Assembly: GCF_003116035.1 (NCBI RefSeq)
Contig: NZ_LGQW01000015.1
Span: 3,248,877-3,301,647 of the forward strand
Source of the DNA: Azospirillum sp. TSH64
GTDB taxonomy: Bacteria > Pseudomonadota > Alphaproteobacteria > Azospirillales > Azospirillaceae
Direction: 5' to 3'
DNA: 52,771 nucleotides
The notes beneath the pieces were generated by a model, which saw only the letters and a list, made by a program, of their open reading frames with translations, was not told the origin of the DNA and searched no databases. Shown piece by piece: positions 7,617 to 16,836 of this stretch (positions are counted from its first letter, which is position 1; each line of letters opens with the position of its first letter). Both the position numbers and the translations under genes were made by a program.

Positions 7617-9011
7617 ATGGAGTCTGATCGATTCAAGCTGCTGCTGGATGGCCGACCCGACGACACCCGTGGAGACGAGGAAATGGGACCGGGCAACCCC
7701 ATTCCGGCGTTCACCGGCGAGACGTGCCGGTCTGCGGAAGCGCATGAGTCGGGCCGCTCCGTCAGCGATGTAGCCGTCACTCCGGAGGGAGTGGTCCTCG
7801 ACGTCACGGACGGGTGCCTGTCGAGGACAGGGTATTGCCGGGCCGATCTCCTTGGGCGACCGATTGACACCATCCTCGACAGCGCAAGCGGGGCTGCTAT
7901 CAGGGAGTTCATGCAGGCGCCCGGCCACATCCATGGCGCCATCGTTGATGCAACCTTAGCTTGCGGAGACGGCTCGACATGCCGTGTGGAACTCACGGTG
8001 CGGTGCCGGACGGACGCGCCGGGGGTGTTTTCGATTGCCATCAACGGGTTCGCTGAAATGGCGGAGTGCGGGCATCGTGCCATGCTCACCCAAGTTTCGG
8101 TTGATAAAGTTTCGGATATGATCATCTGGCTCGATGCGGATGGGCGGTATGTCTTCGTCAATCGGGCGGCGACGCGGATGTTCGGCTATTCGGCAGCGGA
8201 GTTCGGCCGGAAAAGAGTCTGGGACGTCGATCCGTTGTTCAATGAAGAAATATGGCGTGAGCATTGGCAGGATCTCGTCGACCAGGGCGTGGTCAGGATC
8301 GAAACGATAAACAAAACAAGAGATGGCGTTGAGGTTCCTATCGAAGTGACGGCAAATCTTGTCGAATACAAAGGCAAATTCTACAATTGCAGCATAGTCA
8401 GGGATATCACCGAGCGCAGAAGAATGGAGGCGGAATGGCGGTTTTTGAATGAGAAAGCGCTTCAGCTCAGCCTTACGGACGCGTTGACTGGAATTGGAAA
8501 CCGTCGCCGATTCGACACGGCATTCGATGCCGAGTTGAAAAGCCACTTGCGCTCCCGTGCACCGCTCTCCCTCATCCTCTGCGATGTCGATGCTTTCAAG
8601 GCCTTCAACGATCGTTACGGTCATGTGGCCGGTGACGATTGTCTTCGGCAGATCGCCGGGGTGCTGTCCAGAGCCGTTCAACGGTCGGGCGATCTGGCGG
8701 CACGGTTCGGTGGCGAGGAATTCGCGTGCATCCTGCCGGCCACTGAGCTGGAGGGTGCGATGCGGGTTGCCGAAGGGATCCGAACCGGGATCATGGCGCT
8801 GGCGATCCCGCATGCAGGGTCGCCTGCCGCCGAAATGGTGACTGCGAGTTTGGGCGTGCTGACGATTCGTTCCTTGGACAACGCGCCACGCCCCGAGATC
8901 CTGGCCGCCGCCGACGCCTACCTTTACAAGGCCAAGAACAAGGGGCGCAATCGCGTCGTCGGCGGAGAATTCATGCGTCCGGGATCCCGGCATGAAAAGG
9001 CCGGCCGATAG
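7617..9011 (+). CDS. PAS-PAS-GGDEF diguanylate cyclase
   Basis: A 464-residue cytoplasmic protein with no membrane segment. Residues of about 50-150 form a first PAS-like fold (VTDGCLSRTGYCRADLLGRP). Residues 155-270 form a clear second PAS domain plus PAC (YVFVNRAATRMFGYSAAEF, NCSIVRDITERRRMEAEW). The GGDEF domain follows (LTDALTGIGNRRRF), with active-site GGEEF and an inhibitory-site RSGD five residues before it, so it should make c-di-GMP and be product-inhibited. The sensed signal is unknown. An in-frame GTG at 7605 is an alternative start. Confidence 0.9.
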   Translation: MESDRFKLLLDGRPDDTRGDEEMGPGNPIPAFTGETCRSAEAHESGRSVSDVAVTPEGVVLDVTDGCLSRTGYCRADLLGRPIDTILDSASGAAIREFMQAPGHIHGAIVDATLACGDGSTCRVELTVRCRTDAPGVFSIAINGFAEMAECGHRAMLTQVSVDKVSDMIIWLDADGRYVFVNRAATRMFGYSAAEFGRKRVWDVDPLFNEEIWREHWQDLVDQGVVRIETINKTRDGVEVPIEVTANLVEYKGKFYNCSIVRDITERRRMEAEWRFLNEKALQLSLTDALTGIGNRRRFDTAFDAELKSHLRSRAPLSLILCDVDAFKAFNDRYGHVAGDDCLRQIAGVLSRAVQRSGDLAARFGGEEFACILPATELEGAMRVAEGIRTGIMALAIPHAGSPAAEMVTASLGVLTIRSLDNAPRPEILAAADAYLYKAKNKGRNRVVGGEFMRPGSRHEKAGR

Positions 9012-9029
9012 CGTCGTCCGGCCATCGGC

Positions 9030-10154
9030 TCACGATGCATAGACCCGGTGATAACGCCGGCCGAGCGAGGTCAGCACCTCATACCCGATGGTCCCGGCCT
9101 CCGCCGCCACCGTGTCGACCGGGCGGCTGGGGCCGATCAGCTCGACCATGCGGCCGGCTTCGGCCACGCTCTCCGGCAGGCCGGTCACGTCGATGGTGAT
9201 CAAATCCATCGAGATGCGGCCGACAATGGGGGCGGCGACGCCATCGACGAAGACATGGCCCTTGCCGCTCAGCGAGCGCAGGTAGCCGTCGGCATAGCCG
9301 ACGCCGATGGTGGCGATCCGCGCCGGGCCGGTCACCCTGTGGGCGGCGCCATAGCCGACCGTCATCGGCGCCGTGCAGTTGCGCACCTGCAAGAGCCGCG
9401 CGTCCAGCCGCACCGTGCCGCGCATCGGGTTGGGCAGATGCGGCGTCGGATTCACGCCATAGAGCGCGCAGCCCGGCCGGGCGAGGTCGAAATGATGGTC
9501 CCTGCCATGGAAGATGCCGGACGAGTTGGCGAAGCTGGCCTTCGCCTTGGGCAGCCGGGCCAGCGCGCCGCGGAACCGCTCCAGCTGCTCCCCGGTCATC
9601 GGGCTGTCGAACTCGTCGGCGCAGGCGAGGTGGGTCATCCAATAGCGGACGTCGATGCCCTCCAGCCACTCAGGATGGGCGGCGAGATCGTCCAGCTCGT
9701 CGGGGCCGAGCCCCAGCCGGTTCATGCCGGTGTCGATGTGGATCACCGCCGGCAGCACCTCGCCGCGCGAGGCGGCGAAGGCCCGCCACGCTGCGATGTC
9801 GCCGAGGTGATTCAGCACCGGCAGGATGCGCCCGGCGATGAACTCCCCCTCGTATCCGGGCGGCAGGCCGCCCAGCGAGAAGACCTGCGCCTCGGGGGCC
9901 ACCGGCTCCAGCGCCCGGCGGACGGCCAGAGCCTCCTCCAGCTGGGCGACGACGAAGGTCCGGCAACCGGCGGCGGCCAGCGCCGGCACCACCTGCGCCA
10001 CCCCCAGCCCATAGGCGTCGGCCTTGACCACGGCGGAACAGTCCGCCGGGGCCACCCGGTCGCGCAGCTGCGTCCAGTTGGCGACGACGGCGCCGAGATC
10101 CACGGTGAGGATTGCGCAGGCGCGCGGGCTCAGGTCGGTCGTCACTCTGGTCAC
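9030..10154 (-). CDS. alr: Alanine racemase
   Basis: A 374-residue PLP enzyme that interconverts L- and D-alanine for peptidoglycan. The PLP lysine is in AVVKADAYGLG near residue 44. The second catalytic residue, tyrosine, is in GVGYADGYLRSL, and the C-terminal beta-domain has VGRISMDLITIDVT. Length is normal. Its start overlaps the stop of dnaB by four bases (ATGA type), so translation is probably coupled to dnaB; the dnaB-alr order is common in alphaproteobacteria. Confidence 0.95.
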   Translation of the reverse strand: MTRVTTDLSPRACAILTVDLGAVVANWTQLRDRVAPADCSAVVKADAYGLGVAQVVPALAAAGCRTFVVAQLEEALAVRRALEPVAPEAQVFSLGGLPPGYEGEFIAGRILPVLNHLGDIAAWRAFAASRGEVLPAVIHIDTGMNRLGLGPDELDDLAAHPEWLEGIDVRYWMTHLACADEFDSPMTGEQLERFRGALARLPKAKASFANSSGIFHGRDHHFDLARPGCALYGVNPTPHLPNPMRGTVRLDARLLQVRNCTAPMTVGYGAAHRVTGPARIATIGVGYADGYLRSLSGKGHVFVDGVAAPIVGRISMDLITIDVTGLPESVAEAGRMVELIGPSRPVDTVAAEAGTIGYEVLTSLGRRYHRVYAS

Positions 10155-11656
10155 TCGTCGGTCTGGTGGTGCTGGTCGAGATCGCCGAACTTGGTGAACT
10201 GGCCGTCGAAGTAGAGACGGACGGTGCCGATCGGACCGTGACGCTGCTTGGCGATGATCACCTCGGCGGTGTTGTGCACCTCGCCCAGGCGCTGCTGCCA
10301 GCGCTGATAGCGGTCGTTGAACTTGTCGTCGCTCTCGTCGGGCCGGCGCGAGGGCTCGGCGCGCTCAAGATAATACTGTTCGCGGAAAACGAACATCACG
10401 ACGTCGGCGTCCTGCTCGATCGAGCCCGATTCGCGAAGGTCGGCCAGCTGCGGGCGCTTGTCCTCGCGCAGTTCCACCGCGCGGCTCAGCTGCGACAGCG
10501 CCACCACCGGCACGTCCAGCTCCTTGGCGATGGCCTTTAGGCCGCGGGTGATCTCCGAGATTTCCTGCACCCGGTTCTCCGCCCCGCGCGACGACGAGCC
10601 GCGCAGCAGCTGGAGGTAGTCGACCACCACCATGCTGAGCCCCGAGGTCCGCTTCAGCCGGCGGCAGCGCGTGCGCACCGCGGCGACCGACAGGGCCGGC
10701 GTGTCGTCGACATAGAAGGGGCAGCGGGCCAGATCCTGGCTGGCCTGGACGAATTTCGGGAAATCGGTGTCGCGGATCTCGCCGCGGCGGATCTTGTCGC
10801 CGGGCACCTGCACCTCGTCGGCGAGGATACGGGTGGCGAGCTGTTCCGCCGACATTTCCAGCGAGAAGAAGCCGACGACGCCGCCCTCCTGGCCGCTGGA
10901 GCGCATGTGCGCCTTGGCGGCGTTGAAGGCGATGTTGGTGGCCAGCGCCGTCTTGCCCATCGAGGGGCGGCCGGCGAGGATGATCAGATCCGACGGGTGC
11001 AGGCCGCCCAGCTTGCGGTCGATGTCGATCAGGCCGGTGGTGACGCCGGTGACGTGGCTGGACCGGCGGAAGGCTGCCTCCGCCGTCGTGATGGCGTGCT
11101 TGACCGACTCGCCGAAGGCCACGAAGCCGCCCTGCACGTCGCCGGTGGAGGCGAGGTCGAACAGCTGCTTCTCCGCCTCGCCGATCTGGTCGAGCGCGGT
11201 GATGTCGAGGTCGTGGCGGTACGCCTCGTTCACCATGTCGGTGCCGACCTCGATCAGCTGCCGGCGGATGAACAGGTCGTGGATGGTCTTGCCGTAGTCG
11301 CCGGCATTGACCACCGTCACCACGTTGGCGGCCAGTTCCGCCAGATAGGCGCTGCCGCCTTCGACCGCCAGTTCGGGATCGTTGTCGAACAGGGCCTTCA
11401 GCGTGACCGGGTTCGCGATCTGGCCGCGGTCGACCATCTTGGTGATGGCGGCGAAGATGCGCTGGTGGGCCGGGTCGTAGAAATGCTCCGGCCGCAGGAA
11501 CTCGCCGACCTTCTCATAGGCCTTGTTGTTGACCAGGATCGCGCCCAGCAGCGCCTGCTCCGCCTCCTCGTTGTTGGGAGGCGTTCGGTATTCCGCCGTC
11601 GGCTTGACCGCGGAGGAGGGGCGGGGATCGAACAGCGATGAGGTCTGGTTGCTCAT
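10151..11656 (-). CDS. dnaB: Replicative DNA helicase DnaB
   Basis: A 501-residue hexameric helicase that unwinds DNA at the replication fork. The N-terminal domain begins RTPPNNEEAEQALLGAIL. The RecA-like core has Walker A GRPSMGKTAL, the Walker B region MVVVDYLQLLRG, and the SQLSRAVELR and RESGSIEQDADVV motifs typical of DnaB. I chose the ATG at 11656 (MSNQTSSLFDP); a GTG at 11716 would add 20 residues but would overlap the region of DnaA-box-like sequences. No strong ribosome site precedes either start. Confidence 0.95.
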   Translation of the reverse strand: MSNQTSSLFDPRPSSAVKPTAEYRTPPNNEEAEQALLGAILVNNKAYEKVGEFLRPEHFYDPAHQRIFAAITKMVDRGQIANPVTLKALFDNDPELAVEGGSAYLAELAANVVTVVNAGDYGKTIHDLFIRRQLIEVGTDMVNEAYRHDLDITALDQIGEAEKQLFDLASTGDVQGGFVAFGESVKHAITTAEAAFRRSSHVTGVTTGLIDIDRKLGGLHPSDLIILAGRPSMGKTALATNIAFNAAKAHMRSSGQEGGVVGFFSLEMSAEQLATRILADEVQVPGDKIRRGEIRDTDFPKFVQASQDLARCPFYVDDTPALSVAAVRTRCRRLKRTSGLSMVVVDYLQLLRGSSSRGAENRVQEISEITRGLKAIAKELDVPVVALSQLSRAVELREDKRPQLADLRESGSIEQDADVVMFVFREQYYLERAEPSRRPDESDDKFNDRYQRWQQRLGEVHNTAEVIIAKQRHGPIGTVRLYFDGQFTKFGDLDQHHQTDE

Positions 11657-11708
11657 GGAGGACACAGTATCAGAAACAGAACGCGAACGCTCGGTGAAGG
11701 GCGGGGAG

Positions 11709-11764
11709 CCATCCACAAAAGCTGTGCACAGAAGTTATCCACAGGTTGGGAAGTCTGGGGATAA
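11709..11764. promoter_or_regulatory. Perfect DnaA box and related sequences upstream of dnaB
   Basis: The gap before dnaB contains a perfect consensus DnaA box, TTATCCACA, at 11735-11743. An eight-of-nine match, TTATCCCCA, lies on the other strand at 11756-11764, and a seven-of-nine match, CCATCCACA, at 11709-11717. DnaA is known to bind such clusters at origins and at promoters it regulates. The spacing immediately upstream of dnaB suggests DnaA control of helicase expression; a role as an origin is less likely because the cluster is short and no AT-rich unwinding element is seen. Confidence 0.55.
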
Positions 11765-11792
11765 CCGTGGGAAGGGCTTCGACGCCTAAGCC

Positions 11793-12377
11793 TCACATCT
11801 TCCCGGGCTGGGCCGGATGGGCCTGGTCGGGCATCGCCCCCAGCGCCTCGAACACGCCGTCGACATGGTCGGCGACGCGGTAGAGGGCGGAGCGGTCGAT
11901 GCGGGCGAAGCCCTGGGCGACCATATGGTCGATCAGCCCCAGGAGCGGGCGCCAGTAGCCGTCGATGTCGGCGATGACGATGGGCTTGTCGTGCAGCTGA
12001 AGCTGCTTCCAAGTCAGGATCTCGAAGGCCTCGTCCAGCGTGCCCAGGCCGCCCGGCAGGATGACGAAGGCGTCCGACCGCTCCACCATCATGCGCTTGC
12101 GGGTGTGCATGCTGTCGACGACATGCAGCTCGGTCAGGCCGGTGTGCTCGACTTCGGCCGACTGGATGTGTTCCGGGATGATGCCGACCACCTCGCCGCC
12201 GGCGGCAATCGCGGCGTCGGCGGCGATGCCCATCAGCCCGACCCGGCCGCCGCCATAGACCATGCGGATGCCGCGCCGCGCCAGCCCGTCGCCCAGCGCG
12301 TGGGCGGCCTCCTTGTGGACATCGGCGACACGGGACGATGCACCGCAATAGACGCAGACGGACGACAGGCTCTTCAT
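11793..12377 (-). CDS. LOG family protein (TIGR00730 Rossmann fold)
   Basis: A 194-residue protein of the LONELY GUY/YvdD family. Members studied hydrolyse nucleoside monophosphates to the free base plus ribose 5-phosphate; some activate cytokinins. The nucleotide-binding GGGRVGLMG lies near residue 42, and the catalytic motif PGGLGTLDEAFE with DSMHTRKRMM before it is intact. Full length. It is the next leftward gene to the right of dnaB, separated by the DnaA-box gap, and likely a separate unit. Confidence 0.92.
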   Translation of the reverse strand: MKSLSSVCVYCGASSRVADVHKEAAHALGDGLARRGIRMVYGGGRVGLMGIAADAAIAAGGEVVGIIPEHIQSAEVEHTGLTELHVVDSMHTRKRMMVERSDAFVILPGGLGTLDEAFEILTWKQLQLHDKPIVIADIDGYWRPLLGLIDHMVAQGFARIDRSALYRVADHVDGVFEALGAMPDQAHPAQPGKM

Positions 12378-12523
12378 CGCGGGTCAACCTTTCTCGCCAC
12401 CGTCCTCCAAAGGAGGCGGGGCCGCAAAAAAATCTGGCGAATGCCATGGAATATCGGGTGGGGGCGGCGCGTCAACAGCGGCACAGGCACCGTTTAAGCC
12501 ACGGCATCATCGGGAGGGACCAC

Positions 12524-13009
12524 ATGAGCAACCGGGTCGTCAATGTTCTTGCGGCGGCATCCGTCGCCGGTCTGATGTTCACGCTGTTCGGCATGTCGGC
12601 CGGCGCCGCCGGCGCGGCCGATCCGGCCGAGCAGGTCAAGGACCGGCAGCAGACCATGAAGAAGCTGGGCGGCGGCATGGGCGCCGTCGCCAAGTTCGTG
12701 AAGAACGAGGGAGCCACCGCCGAGGACGCGGCCAAGGGGGCGGAAGCCGTGCTGGCGGTGTCGAAGATGGACGTGAAGAAGATCTTCCCCGAAGGCACCG
12801 CCGTCGGCGTGGCCGACAGCGCCGCCAAGCCGGAGCTGTGGAAGAGCTGGGCCGAGACCCAGAAATACTGGAGCGCCGTCCAGCCCGCCGCCGAGAAGCT
12901 CGACGCCGCCATCAAGACCGGCGACCGCGCGCAGATCGCCCAGGCGCTCGGCGCCACCTCCAAGACCTGCGGAAGCTGCCACGAGGACTTCCGCGTCAAG
13001 AAGAACTGA
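12524..13009 (+). CDS. Exported class II cytochrome c (cytochrome c' family)
   Basis: A 161-residue protein starting at 12524 behind a good ribosome site (GGGAGGG). It has a signal peptide of about 31 residues ending AGAAGAAD and a helical body. The single heme site CGSCH lies near the C-terminus (SKTCGSCHEDFRVKK), the hallmark of the four-helix class II cytochromes c. It would act as a periplasmic electron carrier or gas-binding heme protein. The diheme cytochrome gene starts 3 bp after its stop, so the two are cotranscribed and may be redox partners. Confidence 0.9.
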   Translation: MSNRVVNVLAAASVAGLMFTLFGMSAGAAGAADPAEQVKDRQQTMKKLGGGMGAVAKFVKNEGATAEDAAKGAEAVLAVSKMDVKKIFPEGTAVGVADSAAKPELWKSWAETQKYWSAVQPAAEKLDAAIKTGDRAQIAQALGATSKTCGSCHEDFRVKKN

Positions 13010-13012
13010 CCG

Positions 13013-13912
13013 GTGCGGCGCCTCCTGACCGCCGCCGCCCTGCTGCTGCCGCTCGCCTTCGCGGGCGGCAGTGCGCGTGCCGCCGGCCCCCTTCAAACGG
13101 GTGAGGGTCCCGCCAACGATTCCGTCAGCCGGGGCGCCTACATCTTCAACGCCGCCGGCTGCCTCGGCTGCCATACGGACGAGAAGGGCGGCGGCCAGCC
13201 GCTGGCCGGCGGCCGGGCGCTGGCGACCCCCTTCGGCACCTTCTACACCCCGAACATCACGGCTGACCCGGTGAACGGCATCGGCCGCTGGAGCGACGCC
13301 GACTTCATCCGCGCGGTGCGCGAGGGCGTGCGCCCGGACGGCGCCGCGCTGTTCCCGGCCTTTCCCTATGCCAGCTACACGCGGATGACCGACCGCGACC
13401 TGCTGGATTTGAAGGCCTACCTGCTCAGCCTACCGGCGGCATCCACCGCCAACAAGCCGCACGACCTGTCGCCGCCCTTCTCCTGGCGCTTCCTCGTCCC
13501 GGTCTGGCAGTGGATGTATTTGACCCCCGGCCCGGTCGCCGACGACCCGGCCAGGCCGCCGGCCTGGAACCGCGGGCGCTATCTGGTCGATGCGCTCGGC
13601 CATTGCGCCGAATGCCACAGCCCGCGCACCCAGCTCGGCGGGCTCGATTCCGACCGCTATCTCGCCGGCAACCCGCAGGGGCCCGACAACGACAAGGTGC
13701 CGGGCATCACCGGATCCAAGGCCAAGGGCAAGGGGATCGGCGACTGGTCCGACGGCGACCTGTCGCTGTTCCTGGAAGCCGGCCTGACCCCCGACGGCGA
13801 TGTCGCCGGCGGCGCCATGGGCGAGGTCGTGCGCAACACCACCTCCAAGCTGACGGCGGACGACCGCGCCGCCATCGTCGCCTATCTGCGGACGGTGCCG
13901 GCGAAGGAGTGA
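13013..13912 (+). CDS. Exported diheme cytochrome c
   Basis: A 299-residue periplasmic cytochrome with a signal peptide at residues 1-23. Two class I cytochrome c domains carry CLGCH (about residue 46) and CAECH (about residue 199). Motifs such as TPNITADPVNGIGRWSDADF and GVRPDGAALFPAFPYASYT match the cytochrome subunits of membrane-bound alcohol, aldehyde or gluconate dehydrogenases. No dehydrogenase subunit lies beside it, so its electron donor is unknown. The GTG start sits 3 bp after the preceding cytochrome gene. Confidence 0.9.
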   Translation: MRRLLTAAALLLPLAFAGGSARAAGPLQTGEGPANDSVSRGAYIFNAAGCLGCHTDEKGGGQPLAGGRALATPFGTFYTPNITADPVNGIGRWSDADFIRAVREGVRPDGAALFPAFPYASYTRMTDRDLLDLKAYLLSLPAASTANKPHDLSPPFSWRFLVPVWQWMYLTPGPVADDPARPPAWNRGRYLVDALGHCAECHSPRTQLGGLDSDRYLAGNPQGPDNDKVPGITGSKAKGKGIGDWSDGDLSLFLEAGLTPDGDVAGGAMGEVVRNTTSKLTADDRAAIVAYLRTVPAKE

Positions 13913-14067
13913 GTCTTCGCGGCAACAGGCGCCGATTTGGTGCGGACTCATGATCCGTTCGGGCAATCGAGCCCGTTTGGCGGAGGGGTCCGCTCCAACG
14001 GCGCCATTCTTTTGCGACCTGTCCTTCTGCTATAGTCAGCCATCCTGCCAGGGTGGCGGGCCGCCGG

Positions 14068-15159
14068 ATGGGTGCTCAGGTGAAACGAAACGCGTTGTTC
14101 GCAGCTTTGGGCGTGGCTCTGATGGGTGGGGCGGCGGCGATTGCCCTTTGGCCCGCCGGGAAACCGGCGACTGTGGCCCCCGCTGCCACGACAGCTCCGG
14201 CACAGACGGCGGCGCGGACCGAGACGCAGAAGGCTGCACCGGCGACCCCGGCGGCGGCAACACCGGAACCGGCCAGGGAACAGGCGAAACCCGCCGCACC
14301 TAGCTTCGACGTGGTGCGGGTGGCGCCGGACGGGGCGACGGTGATGGCCGGCCGCGCCGCTCCCGGATCGGAGGTCACCGTCACCGACGCCGGCACCCGC
14401 GTCGCCTCGGCCAAGGCCGACCAGCGCGGCGAATGGGTGATGCTGCCCGACAAGCCGCTGTCGCCCGGCACCCGTGAGTTGAACCTGACCGAAACCCGCC
14501 CTGGCGCCGATGCCCCGCTTCCCGCCGACAAGGTGGTGGTGGTGATGGTGCCGGAACCCGCGGCGAAGCCCGGTCCCGAGTCGCCCCTGCCGGCGGCACC
14601 GGTCGCGGTGGCGGTGCCGCGCGACGGGCTGGCCGGTGCGGCGCCGGCCATGGGCGGCAGTTCGCTTTTGCAGGCCCCGCCGATTCCCGACAATGGCGCG
14701 CCGCCGCCGCCGGGCGGCGTGTCGGTGGAGACGATGGACTACGATCCCGCCGGCCGGGTGGCGCTGGGCGGGCGGGCGGCGCCGAACAGCGCGGTGCAGC
14801 TCTATCTCGACAACATCCTCGTCGGCAGCGCCCACAGCGACCCCAAGGGCAACTGGCGCCTGACCCCGGAAAAGCTGATCGACCCCGGCCTCTACACGCT
14901 CCGCGCCGATCAGGTCACCCTGTCCGGGAAGGTGGTGTCGCGGGCCGAACTGCCGGTCCAGGTCTCCGCCATGCCGGCATCCGCCACCGACGGGCGCAAC
15001 ATCGTCGTCCAGCCCGGCAACAGCCTGTGGCGTCTGGCGCGCCGCACCTATGGCGACGGCATGCTCTACACCACCATCTACACCGCCAACCGCGAGCAGA
15101 TCCGCGACCCGGACATGATCTATCCCGGCCAGATCTTCACCCTGCCGCAGGTGAACTGA
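14068..15159 (+). CDS. LysM protein with two Ig-like repeats, N-terminal membrane anchor
   Basis: A 363-residue protein from the ATG at 14068; a GTG at 14053 and one at 14080 are alternatives. An N-terminal hydrophobic helix (ALFAALGVALMGGAAAIALW) anchors or exports it. After an Ala/Pro/Thr-rich linker come two related beta-sandwich repeats (each with GRAAP-xS-V and KxxxKG-W-type strands), then a C-terminal LysM domain (residues about 310-363: VVQPGNSLWRLARRTYGDG, MIYPGQIFTLP). LysM binds peptidoglycan or chitin-like glycans. The layout matches alphaproteobacterial LysM/Ig-like envelope proteins of unknown role. Confidence 0.85.
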   Translation: MGAQVKRNALFAALGVALMGGAAAIALWPAGKPATVAPAATTAPAQTAARTETQKAAPATPAAATPEPAREQAKPAAPSFDVVRVAPDGATVMAGRAAPGSEVTVTDAGTRVASAKADQRGEWVMLPDKPLSPGTRELNLTETRPGADAPLPADKVVVVMVPEPAAKPGPESPLPAAPVAVAVPRDGLAGAAPAMGGSSLLQAPPIPDNGAPPPPGGVSVETMDYDPAGRVALGGRAAPNSAVQLYLDNILVGSAHSDPKGNWRLTPEKLIDPGLYTLRADQVTLSGKVVSRAELPVQVSAMPASATDGRNIVVQPGNSLWRLARRTYGDGMLYTTIYTANREQIRDPDMIYPGQIFTLPQVN

Positions 15160-15178
15160 GGGGGCGCGGCCGGGTCCG

Positions 15179-15577
15179 TCAGCCCGCCGGCGTTCGCCCG
15201 ATGGCGGCCCAGCCGAGCGGGGTGAGGCGCAGCAGCTCCGGCCCCTCGCCGGCCGCGTTCGGCTCCAGGCTGACCAGTTCGCGGTTCTCGAACCAGGCCC
15301 AGCGCGTCACGTCCGCGGTGGTGCCGGTCCAGCCGTCGGCCAGCCGCTTCAGAACATCGATGTCGGCCGCCGCGATGGGGAAGCGCGGCTTCGCCACCGG
15401 CTTGGCGGCCGGTGCCGCGGCCACCGGCAGCGGCGGGGCGTCGGCCCCGGCGCGGGTGCGGATCCAGTCGGTCTGGTAGCCGCGCAGCGCCTGTTCCAGT
15501 TCCGTGCGCGCGGCCTCCACCGGACAGCGCAGATAGGCGTCCAGCAGGGCGTGCAGCCTGTTCGTCGCGTCGGTCAT
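15179..15577 (-). CDS. Hypothetical protein
   Basis: A 132-residue protein from the ATG at 15577; a TTG at 15589 is an alternative. It has an N-terminal helical part (TDATNRLHALLDAYLRCP), an Ala/Pro linker, and a C-terminal part (DIDVLKRLADGWTGTTADVTR, LLRLTPLGWAAIG) that resembles a winged-helix edge, but I cannot name a family. It converges on the LysM gene with a 19-bp gap. Confidence 0.6.
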   Translation of the reverse strand: MTDATNRLHALLDAYLRCPVEAARTELEQALRGYQTDWIRTRAGADAPPLPVAAAPAAKPVAKPRFPIAAADIDVLKRLADGWTGTTADVTRWAWFENRELVSLEPNAAGEGPELLRLTPLGWAAIGRTPAG

Positions 15578-15666
15578 GTCCCTCACCAAACTCCAAAACC
15601 AACCATGTCAAACGAGCCGGCCGGAACCGGGCCACCCCGATCCGTCGCCGCTCCGCCGGACCGCCG

Positions 15667-16686
15667 TCACAGCCATCCCGTCCGCCGGAAGCGGACATAC
15701 AGCGCGGTGCAGACCACGGCGATCACCGCCAGCACCGCCGGGTAGCCGTAGCGCCAGTGAAGCTCCGGCATATGCTCGAAGTTCATGCCGTACAGGCCGG
15801 CGACGGCGGTCGGCACGGCGAGGATGGCGGCCCAGGCGGCCAGCTTGCGCGTCACGTCGTTCTGCCGCGCGGTCGCCAGGATCATACTGGTTTCGAAGGC
15901 GAAGGACAGCACCTCGCGCAGCGAGCCGATCTGCTCGTTGACGCGGATCACATGGTCCTGCACGTCGCGGTAATAGGGCCGGATCGCCTGGTCGATCATC
16001 GGCAGGTCGAAGCGCTCCAGCCGCGAGCAGACCTCCAGCAGCGGCGAGGCGTTGCGGCGCAGCCGCTCCAGGTCGCGGCGCAGCTGGTGGATGCGCTCGA
16101 TCTCCCCCGTGCTGGGCGGGCGGGCGATCAGCATGGCGTCCAGCTCGTCCACCGTGGTTCCCATCTGGTCGAGCACCGGGAAGTAGCAGTCCACCACATA
16201 GTCCATGATGGTGTAGACGATGAAGTCCTCGCCATGCTTCAGAAGCTGCGGCGCGCTTTCCGCCCGCGCCCGCACCGGCGAATAGCTGGTCGAGGCGCCA
16301 TGCCGCACGGTGACGACATAGCCTCGGCCGGCGAAGACATGGGTCTCGCCCAGCACCAGCTCGCCGTTTTCCAGCCGGGCGGTGCGCAGGACCATGAACA
16401 GGCTGTCGCCATAGACGTCCAACTTCGGCCGCTGGTGGGCGTGCAGGGCGTCCTCCACCGCCAGCTCATGCAGGCCGAACTGCCGCTTCACCTCCATCAG
16501 CAGGGCCTCGTCCGGCTCCCACAGGCCGATCCAGACGAAGTGGTTCTCCTTGGCCGCCCAGGCGCCGGCCTCGTCGATGGGCACCTCGGCGATGCGCCGG
16601 CCGTCGCAATAGGCGGCGCTGGCGACCACGCCGTCACGGGGATGGCCGGAGGAAGGGGAAGGGGAGGGGGGAGGCAACTGCGTCAT
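15667..16686 (-). CDS. corA: CorA-family magnesium/divalent cation transporter
   Basis: A 339-residue protein of the CorA/ZntB superfamily. The soluble N-terminal domain is followed by a long helix and two C-terminal transmembrane helices. The signature YGMN lies in the loop between them (VAGLYGMNFEHMPEL), which selects Mg2+ in CorA. The start at 16686 fits family length; the reading frame stays open upstream to 16809 without conserved sequence. It is divergent from the membrane-protein gene at 16837, leaving a 150-bp shared promoter region. Confidence 0.92.
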   Translation of the reverse strand: MTQLPPPSPSPSSGHPRDGVVASAAYCDGRRIAEVPIDEAGAWAAKENHFVWIGLWEPDEALLMEVKRQFGLHELAVEDALHAHQRPKLDVYGDSLFMVLRTARLENGELVLGETHVFAGRGYVVTVRHGASTSYSPVRARAESAPQLLKHGEDFIVYTIMDYVVDCYFPVLDQMGTTVDELDAMLIARPPSTGEIERIHQLRRDLERLRRNASPLLEVCSRLERFDLPMIDQAIRPYYRDVQDHVIRVNEQIGSLREVLSFAFETSMILATARQNDVTRKLAAWAAILAVPTAVAGLYGMNFEHMPELHWRYGYPAVLAVIAVVCTALYVRFRRTGWL

Positions 16687-16836
16687 GGAGTGGAAAACCG
16701 GAAGAGGGGCGGCAGGTCGCCGCCACTCTAAAGAGGTTCCCCGGCAGCGTCGACGAATCCGCTTCCCTCCTCCGGGCGGACCGGCCGCCTCGCGCGTTCT
16801 CATTGCCAAGGACCAGCTTGCAGGAAGGCGAGGGCG

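Noticed and set aside
11700..11792. The DnaA-box cluster as a chromosome or replicon origin
   Set aside because: Too few boxes, no AT-rich unwinding element, no repABC, dnaA or parAB nearby; promoter control is simpler.
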